This document shows positions 35,272-44,089 of a stretch of DNA of 64,000 nt, in pieces. The notes under the pieces were generated by a model, which worked only from the letters and a program-made list of their open reading frames with translations, had not been told where the DNA came from and ran no database searches. Location of the stretch: NCBI GenBank assembly GCA_022448315.1, contig JAKVCA010000015.1, positions 180,837 to 244,836 on the forward strand. Reading direction: 5' to 3'. This DNA comes from Pirellulaceae bacterium (GTDB lineage: Bacteria > Planctomycetota > Planctomycetia > Pirellulales > Pirellulaceae). The first letter of the stretch is position 1, and every line of letters begins with the position of its first letter. Position numbers and translations under genes: made by a program.

Positions 35272-36803
35272 GAAACCGCAGACTCACTGGACAAAGTTGA
35301 GGACTCACTGAGAGACTGGCCAGTTGCCAGTCGCATGACCGATTCTTCGGACAATTCGTTCTTCGATAGCTCCCCTAGGATCGCGCCTTCGTGCATCACC
35401 AAGACACGATCGGACACTCCGAGTATTTCTTCCATTTCGCTGCTGACGAACAGGACCGCCATCCCTTCCTTGGCCGAACGATCCATCAGTTGGTAAATTT
35501 CTTCTTTTGCACCGATGTCGATGCCGCGGGTTGGTTCATCAAGCAGAAGAACTTTCGGGCCCAGTTCAAGCCATTTTCCGAGGACGACCTTTTGCTGATT
35601 GCCACCGGAGAGGAACTCCAGCATCTGGTGTCGTGAGGGGGTTTTAACATTGAGTTCCTGAATCACATTTTCGGCCGTGGATTTCTCTTCGTGAAAGTTG
35701 ATGAAGCATCTTCCTTTGACTTTCTGGTCCAAGCCCGGAAGTGAGCTGTTGAAATCCACGGGCCAAGTGAGAACGATGCCTTCGGCCTTGCGATCCTCTG
35801 GCACGAGCGCCAAGCCAGCCTCAATCGCCTGTTTGGGGTGAGTGAAAGAGGTGATTTTGCCAGCAACTTCGACCGATCCGGCAACCTTTGGGTCGATGCC
35901 AAACAAAACGCGAAGCATTTCAGTGCGTCCTGCCCCTACAAGGCCTGCGATACCAACAATCTCGCCTTTGCGGATCGAAAACGAGACTTTTTCCGATGGA
36001 AACGCTCGGGTGGTCAGCTCTGTGACTTTCAGGACCGTATCGCCTGGTGAGTGGGACTGTCTCGAAAAGTGGCTCGAAATATCGCGGCCCACCATCAGTT
36101 CGACCATGCGTTCGTGTGTCACATCCTCTCGATTCAATTCACCCGAGTTTTCGCCATCACGAAAAACCATAACTCGGTCCGCAAGCTTTCTGACCTCACC
36201 GAGGCGATGAGAAATGTAAATGATGGCCACGCCCTGATTTTTCAGGTCCTCAACGACTTCGAACAGGCGTTCCGCTTCGCGACTCGAAAGGGATGAGGTC
36301 GGCTCGTCCATGATGATGACCCGAGCATTCATGGATAACGCTTTGGCGATTTCCACCAGCTGACGCTGACCAATGGAGAGGCGAGAAACGCTGACGTCGG
36401 GCGAAAAGTTCAAGCCAACTCGTTCGAGAACCGTTGCGGATTCCTGCCGTATTTTGGCCCGATCGATCCAGCCAAAGCGACGTGGCTCCCGCCCCAGAAA
36501 GATGTTCGCGCCAATATTGAGGTTGTCCGCGAGATTCAACTCTTGATGAATCAACGCAATTCCCAAGTTCATGGCATCCTGAACCGAACGGATGGACGTG
36601 GCATCGCCACGCCATCTGATTTCGCCTTCATCGGGTTGCTGGATTCCAGCAAGAATTTTCATCAACGTACTTTTGCCTGCCCCGTTTTCACCAATCAGCG
36701 CGAGGGCTTCGCCCTCCGCGACTGACAGAGAGACGTTTTTGAGCGCTACGACGCCGGGAAAGCGTTTCGTGACGGCGCGAGCTTCGAGCAGAGAAGACGT
36801 CAT
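35268..36803 (-). CDS. Sugar ABC transporter ATPase (RbsA/MglA type, two ABC domains)
   Basis: The 511-residue protein has two ABC domains, as in RbsA and MglA. The first half has Walker A GENGAGKST (about residue 38), the signature LSIGQRQLVEIAKAL and Walker B IIMDEPTSSL. The second half has a changed Walker A (GLVGAGRTE), signature LSGGNQQKVVLGKWL and Walker B LLLDEPTRGID. This asymmetry is normal for the family, where only one site hydrolyses ATP well. It powers import together with the permease (overlapping downstream) and the binding lipoprotein (26 bases upstream). Confidence 0.96.
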   Translation of the reverse strand: MTSSLLEARAVTKRFPGVVALKNVSLSVAEGEALALIGENGAGKSTLMKILAGIQQPDEGEIRWRGDATSIRSVQDAMNLGIALIHQELNLADNLNIGANIFLGREPRRFGWIDRAKIRQESATVLERVGLNFSPDVSVSRLSIGQRQLVEIAKALSMNARVIIMDEPTSSLSSREAERLFEVVEDLKNQGVAIIYISHRLGEVRKLADRVMVFRDGENSGELNREDVTHERMVELMVGRDISSHFSRQSHSPGDTVLKVTELTTRAFPSEKVSFSIRKGEIVGIAGLVGAGRTEMLRVLFGIDPKVAGSVEVAGKITSFTHPKQAIEAGLALVPEDRKAEGIVLTWPVDFNSSLPGLDQKVKGRCFINFHEEKSTAENVIQELNVKTPSRHQMLEFLSGGNQQKVVLGKWLELGPKVLLLDEPTRGIDIGAKEEIYQLMDRSAKEGMAVLFVSSEMEEILGVSDRVLVMHEGAILGELSKNELSEESVMRLATGQSLSESSTLSSESAVS

Positions 36804-36829
36804 GAGTTCTGGTTCGCGATTCGCGAGGG

Positions 36830-37876
36830 CTATTGAGGAGGTTCTTCGCCGAGTTTCTGATTCAGGTCTGTCCAGAACTCCATCACATTTTCGCTCCGAA
36901 TCTGTCGAGCTGGGATATAGACGACAGGGTCTTCGGGAAGGTCTCCCGTGTTGCCGCTGGCAAGCTTATACAGTACCTCTACGGACATTCGGCCGTACTC
37001 ATAGGGGTTTTGGACCACGGTGCCGTACATTTCACCATCTCGAATTGCTGATAATGTATCGGCGTCCTCATCAAAAGCCACAATTTGGACATCTTCCAGT
37101 CGTCCGGCATCTTTGGCCGCAGCAAGAAGGGCGGGCGGGTTATACGCAAAAAGCCCGACCATGCATTTCAACTCAGGGTACTGAACGAGCGCGTCTTGAG
37201 CTTGTTCTTTTGCTCGGACGGTATCAAAGCCGTCAGTTTTTGTTGCGACGATCGTGTACTTGTCACCCTTGATGACCCCATCTTGATCGTCGTAGTAATC
37301 CTCTTGTCGTTCCCGATCCAGAAGTTCATCGATCACGCCTTGTCGACGCAACTTCGCGTTCAACTGCTCGAGGCGACCGACCGTGATGAGAATCTCGCCT
37401 CCATCTGGAATGGCCTCTTTGATCAGTTGCCCGCAGAGGCGTCCAGCATCGTAGTTATCCATGCCCACGTAATAGCGACGGTTGGATTTTGGAGCGTCAG
37501 AGTCATGCGTGATCAACAGCGTATTTTCACCCAACTTGTTCAGGAAAGTGGTTTGGTTTTCTGGATCAATCGGGCTGACCGCAATGCCATCGATACCTTG
37601 GCTGAGCAAGTCTTCAAGGGTCTCCTTTTGATCCAACGCGCCATCCGGCATGCGCACTTCAACTTCGCAGGAAAACTCTTTGGCTCCGGCGTCCGCGCCA
37701 GCTTTCGCAACATCCCAAAATGAGGCGATTCCATTGGTGACGTAAGCCAGTTTGATGGATGTCTCTGTTTGGGCAGCGCCTGGATTCTCAGAATCGGAGG
37801 AGGATCCGCCACATCCAATAACGGCAATAAGAATTGCCAGGCCCAAAAGGTGCGTGAGCGGCTTGTTCGAAGACAT
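36830..37876 (-). CDS. Sugar-binding lipoprotein of the ABC transporter (RbsB-like)
   Basis: The 348-residue product has a lipoprotein signal with Cys in AVIGCGG at about residue 22 and a periplasmic-binding-protein type 1 fold: KLAYVTNGIASFWDVAKAG begins the first lobe, GIDGIAVSPIDPEN and LLITHDSDAP are conserved strands, and VVQNPYEYGRMS closes the second. Asn, Asp and Arg residues at these places usually bind a pentose or hexose. The ATG at 37876 is supported by GGAGG nine bases upstream; the frame reaches further upstream without a better start. It is the first gene of the transporter operon. Confidence 0.94.
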   Translation of the reverse strand: MSSNKPLTHLLGLAILIAVIGCGGSSSDSENPGAAQTETSIKLAYVTNGIASFWDVAKAGADAGAKEFSCEVEVRMPDGALDQKETLEDLLSQGIDGIAVSPIDPENQTTFLNKLGENTLLITHDSDAPKSNRRYYVGMDNYDAGRLCGQLIKEAIPDGGEILITVGRLEQLNAKLRRQGVIDELLDRERQEDYYDDQDGVIKGDKYTIVATKTDGFDTVRAKEQAQDALVQYPELKCMVGLFAYNPPALLAAAKDAGRLEDVQIVAFDEDADTLSAIRDGEMYGTVVQNPYEYGRMSVEVLYKLASGNTGDLPEDPVVYIPARQIRSENVMEFWTDLNQKLGEEPPQ

Positions 37877-38509
37877 TCGAGGGAACCTCCAAGTGCGAGC
37901 AATGTTTGGATTTTGGGCCATTAAGGCCTGAGTATGGGGACCATTACGACGAGGGACCAATTCGACATGCAGTCCTGCACCTAGGTGACCTTGCTGTGAG
38001 CAGAGGACAGCGCATGGTACGAGCAACAAAAGCCTCGAGAACCGTCGCGAAATCGATCGTCGTTCATGGTTTCGGGTGGCACGAAACCGCTTTCCGAAAC
38101 TCGATCATGCGAACTTCGAAACGGGCAAACTTCCTCGACTTCAGGCGCGAATGTGCCAAGACGTCGACAACGCTTGTTCGGGCGATGGCCAACTCCAGTA
38201 ACCGGCGGCCATTTTAGTTTTACCCCAATCGCTCAACAAGTGTTTCCTGCCCTGAACTACGGTGAATCACCAAGTTCTAGAGGTTGGCCGCCAGTCTTGG
38301 TCCCTCCATTCTTGTGCCGTATGGTGCTGGGAGCATCGGCGATTGGATGGGATTAAAGAGGATGTTGATGGAAAAGTCGGCAAACTCGACTCAAGTTGCC
38401 AATTTGTTTGGCCGATGCTCGACGAGTGGGGAACAAGAGCAACATTCCCTCATGATGGTTATTGTGTTTGAGTCTGTGAGGTTGGTCGTGCTTGAGAAGG
38501 AGTTGGGAC
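37877..38509. other. Large divergent intergenic region
   Basis: This 633-base gap separates the transporter operon from the kinase gene. It should hold promoters for both. I see no clear -35/-10 pair, no strong hairpin and no convincing ORF. Frames at 38284-38619 that run into the kinase gene look like chance. Confidence 0.4.
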
Positions 38510-39439
38510 GTGGCAGACGCGATTGTGCGAAAGCAATTGGGCGAATGGCAACTCCAACGCTGTCTTGGCCATTCTCACTGCTCCGAAGTCTATCTCGCGA
38601 CCCATCGGTCCGAGTTTGACGGGACGTCCCAATCCTATGTGGTAAAAGTGGCCACCTCGCATGCCTCGAAGTGGTCCCGATTGACGCTGCGTCAGGAGAG
38701 ACGCGTGCTTTCCAAGTTGGCTCACCCCAACATTGTCAGCTTGCTCGGCTCGGGTACCGAGAGAGGGGTCGACTTTCTGGTGTTGCCCTATCTCGACGGG
38801 GTCTTGGCTCCGGGAGGCTCGCAACCCCGGATCGCACCCGCTCAGTATGGTCGGCTCGCATGGATCACACGCCAGATGGTCTCGGGTCTACGTGCCATTC
38901 ACGAAGAGGGATGGTGCCATGGGGATTTAAAACCGGATCATCTTTCGATTGATCGTCATTTCCATGTCACACTGCTTGATTTTGGGATGGCACTTCCCCT
39001 ATTTCAGCGGACCTCGGACATGTTTTCAGATTGGATTGAATCGGAGGCCGTGGACGATGCGAAATGCAGCGATGTTCCGGTGTGGGGTTCTCCGGTCTAC
39101 ATGCCTCCAGAGGCATTTCTGAAAAATGCTCTGATCGAACCCTCGCGAGATGTTTACTCTCTCGGTTGCATGCTCTACCTCTGGATAACCGGGCAGAGGC
39201 CTTTTTATGCCAAGTCACTTTCAGATTGGAAAAAATCGCATCTCAGTCAACGCCCGAAAGACCCTCAGGTTTGGGTTCCGGAACTGCCAGATCAAATCGC
39301 AAAAATCCTGATGGACATGTTGGCAAAACATCCTTCTCGCCGTCCTGGGCTATCCGAGATTGAGGAGGCATTTGCAAGGCTGGAGGTCGAGAGTTTCGGC
39401 GACTGGTTGCCTGCTGAGACTGTAGGGAGAGTGGCCTGA
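38510..39439 (+). CDS. Small Ser/Thr protein kinase, soluble
   Basis: The 309-residue protein is almost only a kinase domain with no membrane segment or sensor domain. Lys near residue 45 (VVKVA), catalytic Asp139 in HGDLKPDH, the metal-binding LLDFG near 156, MPPEA (APE) and DVYSLGCMLY are visible. The Gly-rich loop is poor (LGHSHCSEVYLA instead of GxGxxG), the residue before the catalytic Asp is Gly instead of Arg, and His replaces the usual Asn after KPD. It may still be active, but it is unusual. The GTG start is supported by AAGGAG seven bases upstream. It ends three bases from the stop of the convergent Fur gene. Confidence 0.88.
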   Translation: MADAIVRKQLGEWQLQRCLGHSHCSEVYLATHRSEFDGTSQSYVVKVATSHASKWSRLTLRQERRVLSKLAHPNIVSLLGSGTERGVDFLVLPYLDGVLAPGGSQPRIAPAQYGRLAWITRQMVSGLRAIHEEGWCHGDLKPDHLSIDRHFHVTLLDFGMALPLFQRTSDMFSDWIESEAVDDAKCSDVPVWGSPVYMPPEAFLKNALIEPSRDVYSLGCMLYLWITGQRPFYAKSLSDWKKSHLSQRPKDPQVWVPELPDQIAKILMDMLAKHPSRRPGLSEIEEAFARLEVESFGDWLPAETVGRVA

Positions 39440-39442
39440 CCG

Positions 39443-39970
39443 TCAGATCATGTCTTGGCGGCGTTTTGTGCGCCGAGAAGCTTCTCTGCCCTCTTTACTG
39501 GCCCCGTAAATGATCAGCCGGTGACTTGCGATTTGAAAGTCGTACTGCTGTGCAATCTTCTCAATTAACTCAACAAGTTCACGGTTGTGAAATTCGATGA
39601 GCTTTCCTGACTTGTCGCAGTAGAAATGGTCGTGAGCAGGATAGCCATAGTCGTGTTCGTAGACCGAACGGCCGTCCAGTTCAAACCGTCTCAACAACCC
39701 CGCTTCGACAAATTCGTTGAGCGTGCGATAAACGGTAGGGCGACTCACGTGCCCAGCTTCTCCGCGCTTGGGGAGTTGTTCAATCAATTCGTCAACGTCG
39801 AAGTGTTGATGTCGCTCAAAAACATGCTGGAGCAATACTTTCCGCTGCTCCGTCATTCTCATGCCTCGGATTTGCAAAAATTCTTCGAATCTCTCCTGAG
39901 GCGTTGAGGAGACATGGACCGATCCGAGAGATTCGTCGCTAGGCTGGCTCACAGTGTTAGGCTTGCTCAC
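39443..39970 (-). CDS. Fur-family metal-responsive regulator
   Basis: The 175-residue protein has the Fur winged helix (RMTEQRKVLLQHVFER, VSRPTVYRTLNEFVEAGLLRR) and part of the metal site (HDHFYC with following IEFHN). The C-terminal structural zinc site is weak: only one Cys of the CxxC pair remains (CDKSG) and no second pair is seen. It could sense iron, zinc, manganese or peroxide; the neighbouring His-rich lipoprotein hints at zinc or another divalent metal. No start has a good ribosome site; I used GTG at 39970, while a TTG at 40006 or a GTG at 39952 also fit. The sequence around these codons is a short tandem duplication. Confidence 0.88.
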   Translation of the reverse strand: MSKPNTVSQPSDESLGSVHVSSTPQERFEEFLQIRGMRMTEQRKVLLQHVFERHQHFDVDELIEQLPKRGEAGHVSRPTVYRTLNEFVEAGLLRRFELDGRSVYEHDYGYPAHDHFYCDKSGKLIEFHNRELVELIEKIAQQYDFQIASHRLIIYGASKEGREASRRTKRRQDMI

Positions 39971-40038
39971 AGTAAAACAATCAAAAAAGGTCGAGCGGAT
40001 AAACAAATGGCCCCGCCATTGGCCACTACGATAAATGT

Positions 40039-40052
40039 AACATAAAAATGTT
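40039..40052. promoter_or_regulatory. Inverted repeat upstream of the Fur-family gene
   Basis: AACAT-AAAA-ATGTT is a perfect inverted repeat about 70 bases before the regulator's start. Its AT-rich dyad form fits a Fur/PerR/Zur-type operator and autoregulation, but it does not match the E. coli Fur box closely. Confidence 0.4.
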
Positions 40053-40111
40053 GGGGTGGACTCTGAATTGGTTTCGAAACTATCCCGGAAGCCAGGGATT
40101 TAAACGCCCAC

Positions 40112-40447
40112 TCAAGTTTCGACGGACTCCTCTTCGAGATCTCTGAGGTACTCAAACGTATAAATGCCCTTGTTACAGCCCTTTGAGAAAGAGATCGTGT
40201 ATGCGTAGTTTCCAACGGGCGTCATGCTCATCACCGAAACAGGTTCCGGCCGGACCGACCCCACAATCTTGAGTGGCGATTCGGTTGCCGTCGGCGTCTC
40301 CTTCTTTTCTCGACATGTCGCGCACGGGCACGCATCAAGTAACATTTTTGGGGGAAGCATTTGACTGTGGCCGTCTGACCACCTAATGAGAAGATGGCCT
40401 TCGGAAGTCCGTTCGAGTCCCTTGGGGACCGGCGTAAGATCAGACAT
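40112..40447 (-). CDS. DUF971 domain protein
   Basis: The 111-residue protein is a stand-alone DUF971 domain, the N-terminal zinc-binding module also found in gamma-butyrobetaine hydroxylases. LLIRWSDGHSQMLP and DACPCATCREK (CPCAxC zinc-ligand motif), VGNYAYTISFSKGCNKGIYTFEYLR match the family well. In bacteria the stand-alone protein is linked to Fe-S cluster handling. It lies between the Fur-family gene and the His-rich lipoprotein gene on the same strand, so a role in metal handling is likely. Confidence 0.92.
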   Translation of the reverse strand: MSDLTPVPKGLERTSEGHLLIRWSDGHSQMLPPKMLLDACPCATCREKKETPTATESPLKIVGSVRPEPVSVMSMTPVGNYAYTISFSKGCNKGIYTFEYLRDLEEESVET

Positions 40448-40581
40448 AAGGGCCCCTGATCAATTTAAGAAAACGGTGAGAACCAATAACAACGGCGGGC
40501 ATCAATCTCGCGCTGACTCCGACTTCACAATTCGCTTGGAATGACCATCGCCTGGAATGACCATTGTGTGTCCAGACAGCA

Positions 40582-41070
40582 CTAATGGTCGTGGTTGTGA
40601 GGTTCAATCTTCTTGGTGTACTGCGTCCCATCAATTTCGACGGATACATCGACACCCAAGCCTAAGGCGACGATCAGGGCTCCATCTCTGGTCTCGAATG
40701 CGGATGCTTTTCCTTCCTCATCCGGTGAAACGGCCGCCAGCGTGAACACTTGCGGCTCCTGACCCGCATTCGAAGTCAGCGAGAGGGACTCTGCAGCCAC
40801 GGCAACCGCCTCTTTCTGGCTCTCGTCGAGGATGACGATTTTTACAAGCTGAGCTGTATCGTCGTGGATCCATTCAAAAGTGTAGCCAGGTTGGTCAAAT
40901 GTTTCGGTGTGACCCCCGTTAGGGCCTGCTGGCCCATGGTCGTGCTCGTGATCGTGATCATGAGCGTCGGCTTCGCCCGTTGTATTTCCCGTGTCAGTTG
41001 AGGTTTGGCAACCTGCAAAAGCAAAGCAAAGGAGTGCTACTGAAACGATGCCGGTAAATACTCGACTCAT
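40582..41070 (-). CDS. His-rich lipoprotein, probable metal binder
   Basis: The 162-residue product has a lipoprotein signal with Cys at residue 21 (FAFAGCQ). The mature protein starts with a His/Asp stretch (AHDHDHEHDHG, about 36-46) and ends in HNHDH, both able to bind divalent metals such as zinc, nickel or copper. The middle is a small beta domain with no known name. It may store or hand over metal at the outer face of a membrane. The Fur-family regulator two genes downstream on the same strand makes metal control likely. Confidence 0.82.
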   Translation of the reverse strand: MSRVFTGIVSVALLCFAFAGCQTSTDTGNTTGEADAHDHDHEHDHGPAGPNGGHTETFDQPGYTFEWIHDDTAQLVKIVILDESQKEAVAVAAESLSLTSNAGQEPQVFTLAAVSPDEEGKASAFETRDGALIVALGLGVDVSVEIDGTQYTKKIEPHNHDH

Positions 41071-41481
41071 AGGGATGTCCTCTGTTTTCGTTCAAAACTT
41101 CAAGGAGTGATGCGTTGGTTTCCGCGACGTGACTTATATGGTGTTGCCTTTTCAGGCGGTTTTGCTGTCGAAAACCTTTTCCAGCCAACGCTCGACTATT
41201 TACTCTCACTTGGAATAACCGCGAAACTTACATATTTTTCACGACGAGGTGAGCGGCGCCAAGACGAGACACGTTCGACTTCCATTAAAATACCCTCGCT
41301 GGGCCCCATTGGACTCACTTTGCCTGCCGCGTCGTTGGTGGGAAGCCGATGCCGTGACCTTTCTCTAAGCGATCTGCAAGGTTTCGGAAGCCCATGGTTC
41401 CGGAACCGTCGAACGGTTTATTGAGTATGATGGGGCCGTTACTTCACGTTCTCTCATGACCCATTTCGAAGAGTTCCGCAG
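41071..41481. other. Divergent intergenic region
   Basis: This 411-base gap between the His-rich lipoprotein and gamma-glutamyltranspeptidase genes shows no convincing gene. A 105-codon frame on the plus strand has no ribosome site and no recognisable sequence, so I leave it out. No firm promoter was found. Confidence 0.4.
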
Positions 41482-43275
41482 ATGTTGCACCCAGTAAACG
41501 ACGCCGCTTGTAGTTCGGAACGATTTGCATCGATGCGATGTCGATTATCGACACGTGAAGACGAATCTTTTCGACATCGGATGATCGTGTTCGGAATCCT
41601 AACGGTTCTGGCGGGTATGCCCTCGTTCCTCTGCGCCGAGGATCGCCTGACCGGACGGGCTTTCGGGACCAGAAGCGAAGTGATTGCGAAGCATGGTATG
41701 GTGGCTACCAGCCAGCCGTTGGCCACGCAAATTGCCATGGACATTTTGCGGCGAGGGGGCAGCGCCGTCGATGCTGCCATCGCAGCAAACGCTGCATTGG
41801 GACTGATGGAGCCAACCGGTTGTGGCATGGGGGGAGACTTGTTTGCCATCGTCTGGGATGCAAAAACCGGGAAACTGCATGGCTTGAACGCAAGCGGGCG
41901 ATCACCACAGTCACTGACCATTGAGGAATTTGAACGCCTTTCCCTCAAGACCATTCCGGCGACGGGGCCCTTGCCGATCACGGTACCAGGGTGTGTGGAT
42001 GGTTGGTTCGAATTGCACAGGAAATTTGGTCGTCTACCGATGGCGGACGTGCTGGAGCCGGCGGCCAAATACGCGGAAGAGGGGTTCCCCCTGAGCGAGG
42101 TGATCGCGTGGGCTTGGAAGCGAGGCGGAGAAAAATTGAAAGACCAACCTGGGTTTGCTGAAGTCTTCATGCCGGAAGGTCGAGCACCCGGGAAAGGTGA
42201 GGTTTTTCGCAATCCGGCATTGGCGAAAACTCTTCGAACTCTGGGACATAAAGGACGTGATGAGTTCTACCGTGGTGAGATGGCGAAGGCCATCGCCAAG
42301 TTCGTTCAAGATCAGGAAGGGTTTCTTGGGTACGAAGATCTTGCTCAACATCAGAGTGAGTGGGTGGAGCCCGTCGCGACCGACTATCGCGGTTACCAAC
42401 TTTGGGAATTGCCTCCCAATGGCCAGGGAATTGCCGCGTTGCAAATTTTAAATGTTCTCGAAGGTTATGACCTGAAATCCGCCGGTTTCGGAAGTCCCAT
42501 GCATCTCCACCTGTTTCTGGAGGCCAAAAAGCTCGCCTTTGAGGATCGCGCACGATTTTACGCCGATCCAGATTTTCATAAGTTGCCGGTTCCGACGCTG
42601 ATTTCGAAAGAGTACGCCAACGAGCGTCGCGAGCTGATTGATCTTGATATCGCAGCAAAGACCTTTGATGCCGGTAAAATAGAACTCAATGAAGGGGATA
42701 CGATTTACCTGACCGTCGCCGACAAAGATCGAAACATGGTTTCTTTGATTCAGAGCAATTACCGCGGATTCGGTTCAGGCCTCTGTCCTCCGGGACTCGG
42801 ATTCTGCCTGCAGGATCGGGGGCAATTATTCGCTTTGGAAAAGGATCACGTGAACGCTCTCGAACCCCGCAAACGACCGTTTCATACCATCATCCCGGCG
42901 TTCGTCACTCGGCACGGGAAACCTTACATGAGTTTTGGCGTCATGGGGGGGGCAACGCAGCCTCAGGGGCATGCCCAGATCCTGATCAACATGATTGACT
43001 TCGGAATGAATCTTCAGGAAGCGGGGGATGCACCCCGAATTGTCCATACCGGATCGTCTCAGCCCACCGGTGAAAAAATGGAAGATGGAGGGACTGTTCA
43101 TCTCGAGCAGGGTTTTTCGATTGAAACCCGTCGTGAACTTCTCTTGAAGGGGCATCGGCTTCAGGAGAAGCTGGGTGTCTACGGAGGCTATCAGGCGATC
43201 CTCTATGACGCCGATCATGACGTCTATTATGGAGCAAGCGACTCCCGGAAAGATGGCGCGGCCGCCGGTTATTGA
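41482..43275 (+). CDS. ggt: Gamma-glutamyltranspeptidase
   Basis: The 597-residue protein matches gamma-glutamyltranspeptidases, which split glutathione or transfer its gamma-glutamyl group in the periplasm. A hydrophobic signal stretch (about 34-52) precedes the core. HGMVATSQPLAT and GGSAVDAAIAANAALGLMEP are the usual N-terminal motifs. The nucleophile Thr that starts the small subunit is in the GDTIYLTVADKD segment near residue 410. GVMGGATQPQGHAQ is the conserved C-terminal motif. GAAGAG is found a few bases before the ATG used; an ATG at 41581 directly before the signal peptide is the alternative. It ends 15 bases from a convergent small-protein gene. Confidence 0.94.
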   Translation: MLHPVNDAACSSERFASMRCRLSTREDESFRHRMIVFGILTVLAGMPSFLCAEDRLTGRAFGTRSEVIAKHGMVATSQPLATQIAMDILRRGGSAVDAAIAANAALGLMEPTGCGMGGDLFAIVWDAKTGKLHGLNASGRSPQSLTIEEFERLSLKTIPATGPLPITVPGCVDGWFELHRKFGRLPMADVLEPAAKYAEEGFPLSEVIAWAWKRGGEKLKDQPGFAEVFMPEGRAPGKGEVFRNPALAKTLRTLGHKGRDEFYRGEMAKAIAKFVQDQEGFLGYEDLAQHQSEWVEPVATDYRGYQLWELPPNGQGIAALQILNVLEGYDLKSAGFGSPMHLHLFLEAKKLAFEDRARFYADPDFHKLPVPTLISKEYANERRELIDLDIAAKTFDAGKIELNEGDTIYLTVADKDRNMVSLIQSNYRGFGSGLCPPGLGFCLQDRGQLFALEKDHVNALEPRKRPFHTIIPAFVTRHGKPYMSFGVMGGATQPQGHAQILINMIDFGMNLQEAGDAPRIVHTGSSQPTGEKMEDGGTVHLEQGFSIETRRELLLKGHRLQEKLGVYGGYQAILYDADHDVYYGASDSRKDGAAAGY

Positions 43276-43290
43276 GTCTGCATGCAAGGG

Positions 43291-43509
43291 TCAGGTCGTC
43301 CACGCTGCCAAGGCAAGGAATGTAAACCACAACACGACGAGCGTCCCGAGAATCATGGTCAACGTCTTGTGCCGCTGTGGAGGATTTACCGAACGCGTGG
43401 CGTGACTCGTTGAGGGAGGTTGGGCTACCTCCTCGGGGTGACACTCGGCAGAGGGGTCGGTTTTGGGTCTCATCGATTGTGGGGGTTGGCGACGTTTTCG
43501 ATTAGCCAT
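43291..43509 (-). CDS. Small single-pass membrane protein
   Basis: The 72-residue product starts MANRKRRQPP, is Pro/Arg/Ser-rich over 48 residues, and ends in one membrane helix (ILGTLVVLWFTFLALAAW). It is a tail-anchored type of protein with no known domain. No strong ribosome site precedes the ATG; the frame continues to 43587 through a tandem repeat, which is unlikely to be coding. Confidence 0.5.
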   Translation of the reverse strand: MANRKRRQPPQSMRPKTDPSAECHPEEVAQPPSTSHATRSVNPPQRHKTLTMILGTLVVLWFTFLALAAWTT

Positions 43510-43560
43510 GACGTGACTCGAAAGATCGTATTGGGAGTGTTCGTGGGTGGTTGTCGCGGG

Positions 43561-43606
43561 GCACCAGGTTATCGCTCGGCGAGGCACCAGGTTATCGCTC
43601 GGCGGA
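43561..43606. repeat. 23-bp tandem duplication
   Basis: Two copies of a 23-base unit starting gcaccaggttatcgctcggc lie side by side in the gap between the small membrane-protein gene and the Minf_1886 gene. They differ only in the last two bases. Confidence 0.92.
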
Positions 43607-43624
43607 GGTCATTCCTGACGATCT

Positions 43625-44056
43625 TTACTCGTCAGCGGCGAAGTCGAAATTCTTGAGGAACACCGTTTCAAAGTCGTACACGGCATCAAAATGTTCGCGA
43701 AGATCGTCCTCGCTTTTTCGCATCCAACCGATGGAAATCAAGTTGTAGACCACGTTGCCAAAATCGCCGGTCGCATTGAGCCCCCATTGGTTCAGGACGG
43801 TCTTCGAAAGGTAGCCGTATTGGCTCAGGGCGTAGAGTCGGATGGCCTCACAGAGTTCCTGTCCGGTTAGATGACGTTCCGGTCGTTGCGACGCTTCAGC
43901 AGAATGCTGTGACGCCGCGTTGGTTGCATTGTCTGTGCCCATGTCCAAGTCGTCTTGTGCGAATGACAATGCGTCTCGGACGAACTGGTAAGCTTCGAGC
44001 GGATACCTCGTATCCTCTTTAAGCAAGCGGTAAAGCGGGTAGATCTCGTCATTCAT
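43625..44056 (-). CDS. Minf_1886 family protein
   Basis: The 143-residue protein matches the Minf_1886 family, a conserved protein of unknown function common in Planctomycetes and Verrucomicrobia. Its features are the start LLKEDTRYPLEAYQFVRDALSFAQ, the middle HLTGQELCEAIRLYALSQYGYLSKTVLNQWG and the end DFGNVVYNLISIGWM. It has no signal or membrane segment. The ATG at 44056 gives the usual family start; the frame is open upstream into the RicT gene region in another frame. It lies 104 bases downstream of the RicT gene on the same strand, and the pair is likely to be an operon. Confidence 0.88.
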   Translation of the reverse strand: MNDEIYPLYRLLKEDTRYPLEAYQFVRDALSFAQDDLDMGTDNATNAASQHSAEASQRPERHLTGQELCEAIRLYALSQYGYLSKTVLNQWGLNATGDFGNVVYNLISIGWMRKSEDDLREHFDAVYDFETVFLKNFDFAADE

Positions 44057-44089
44057 GAGTGATTCATACTGAGGGTGAGCGCCAAATGT

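Noticed and set aside
38284-38619. Plus frame that overlaps the kinase start by about 110 bases
   Set aside because: The kinase start has a better ribosome site and matches the family. The extra frame has no recognisable sequence past the overlap.
41107-41424. 105-codon plus frame in the gap before ggt
   Set aside because: No ribosome site, no hydrophobic core pattern, no family resemblance.
41482-43275. Suspected loss of the nucleophile Thr in gamma-glutamyltranspeptidase
   Set aside because: On closer reading GDTIYLTVADKD aligns with the start of the small subunit, so the Thr is present.
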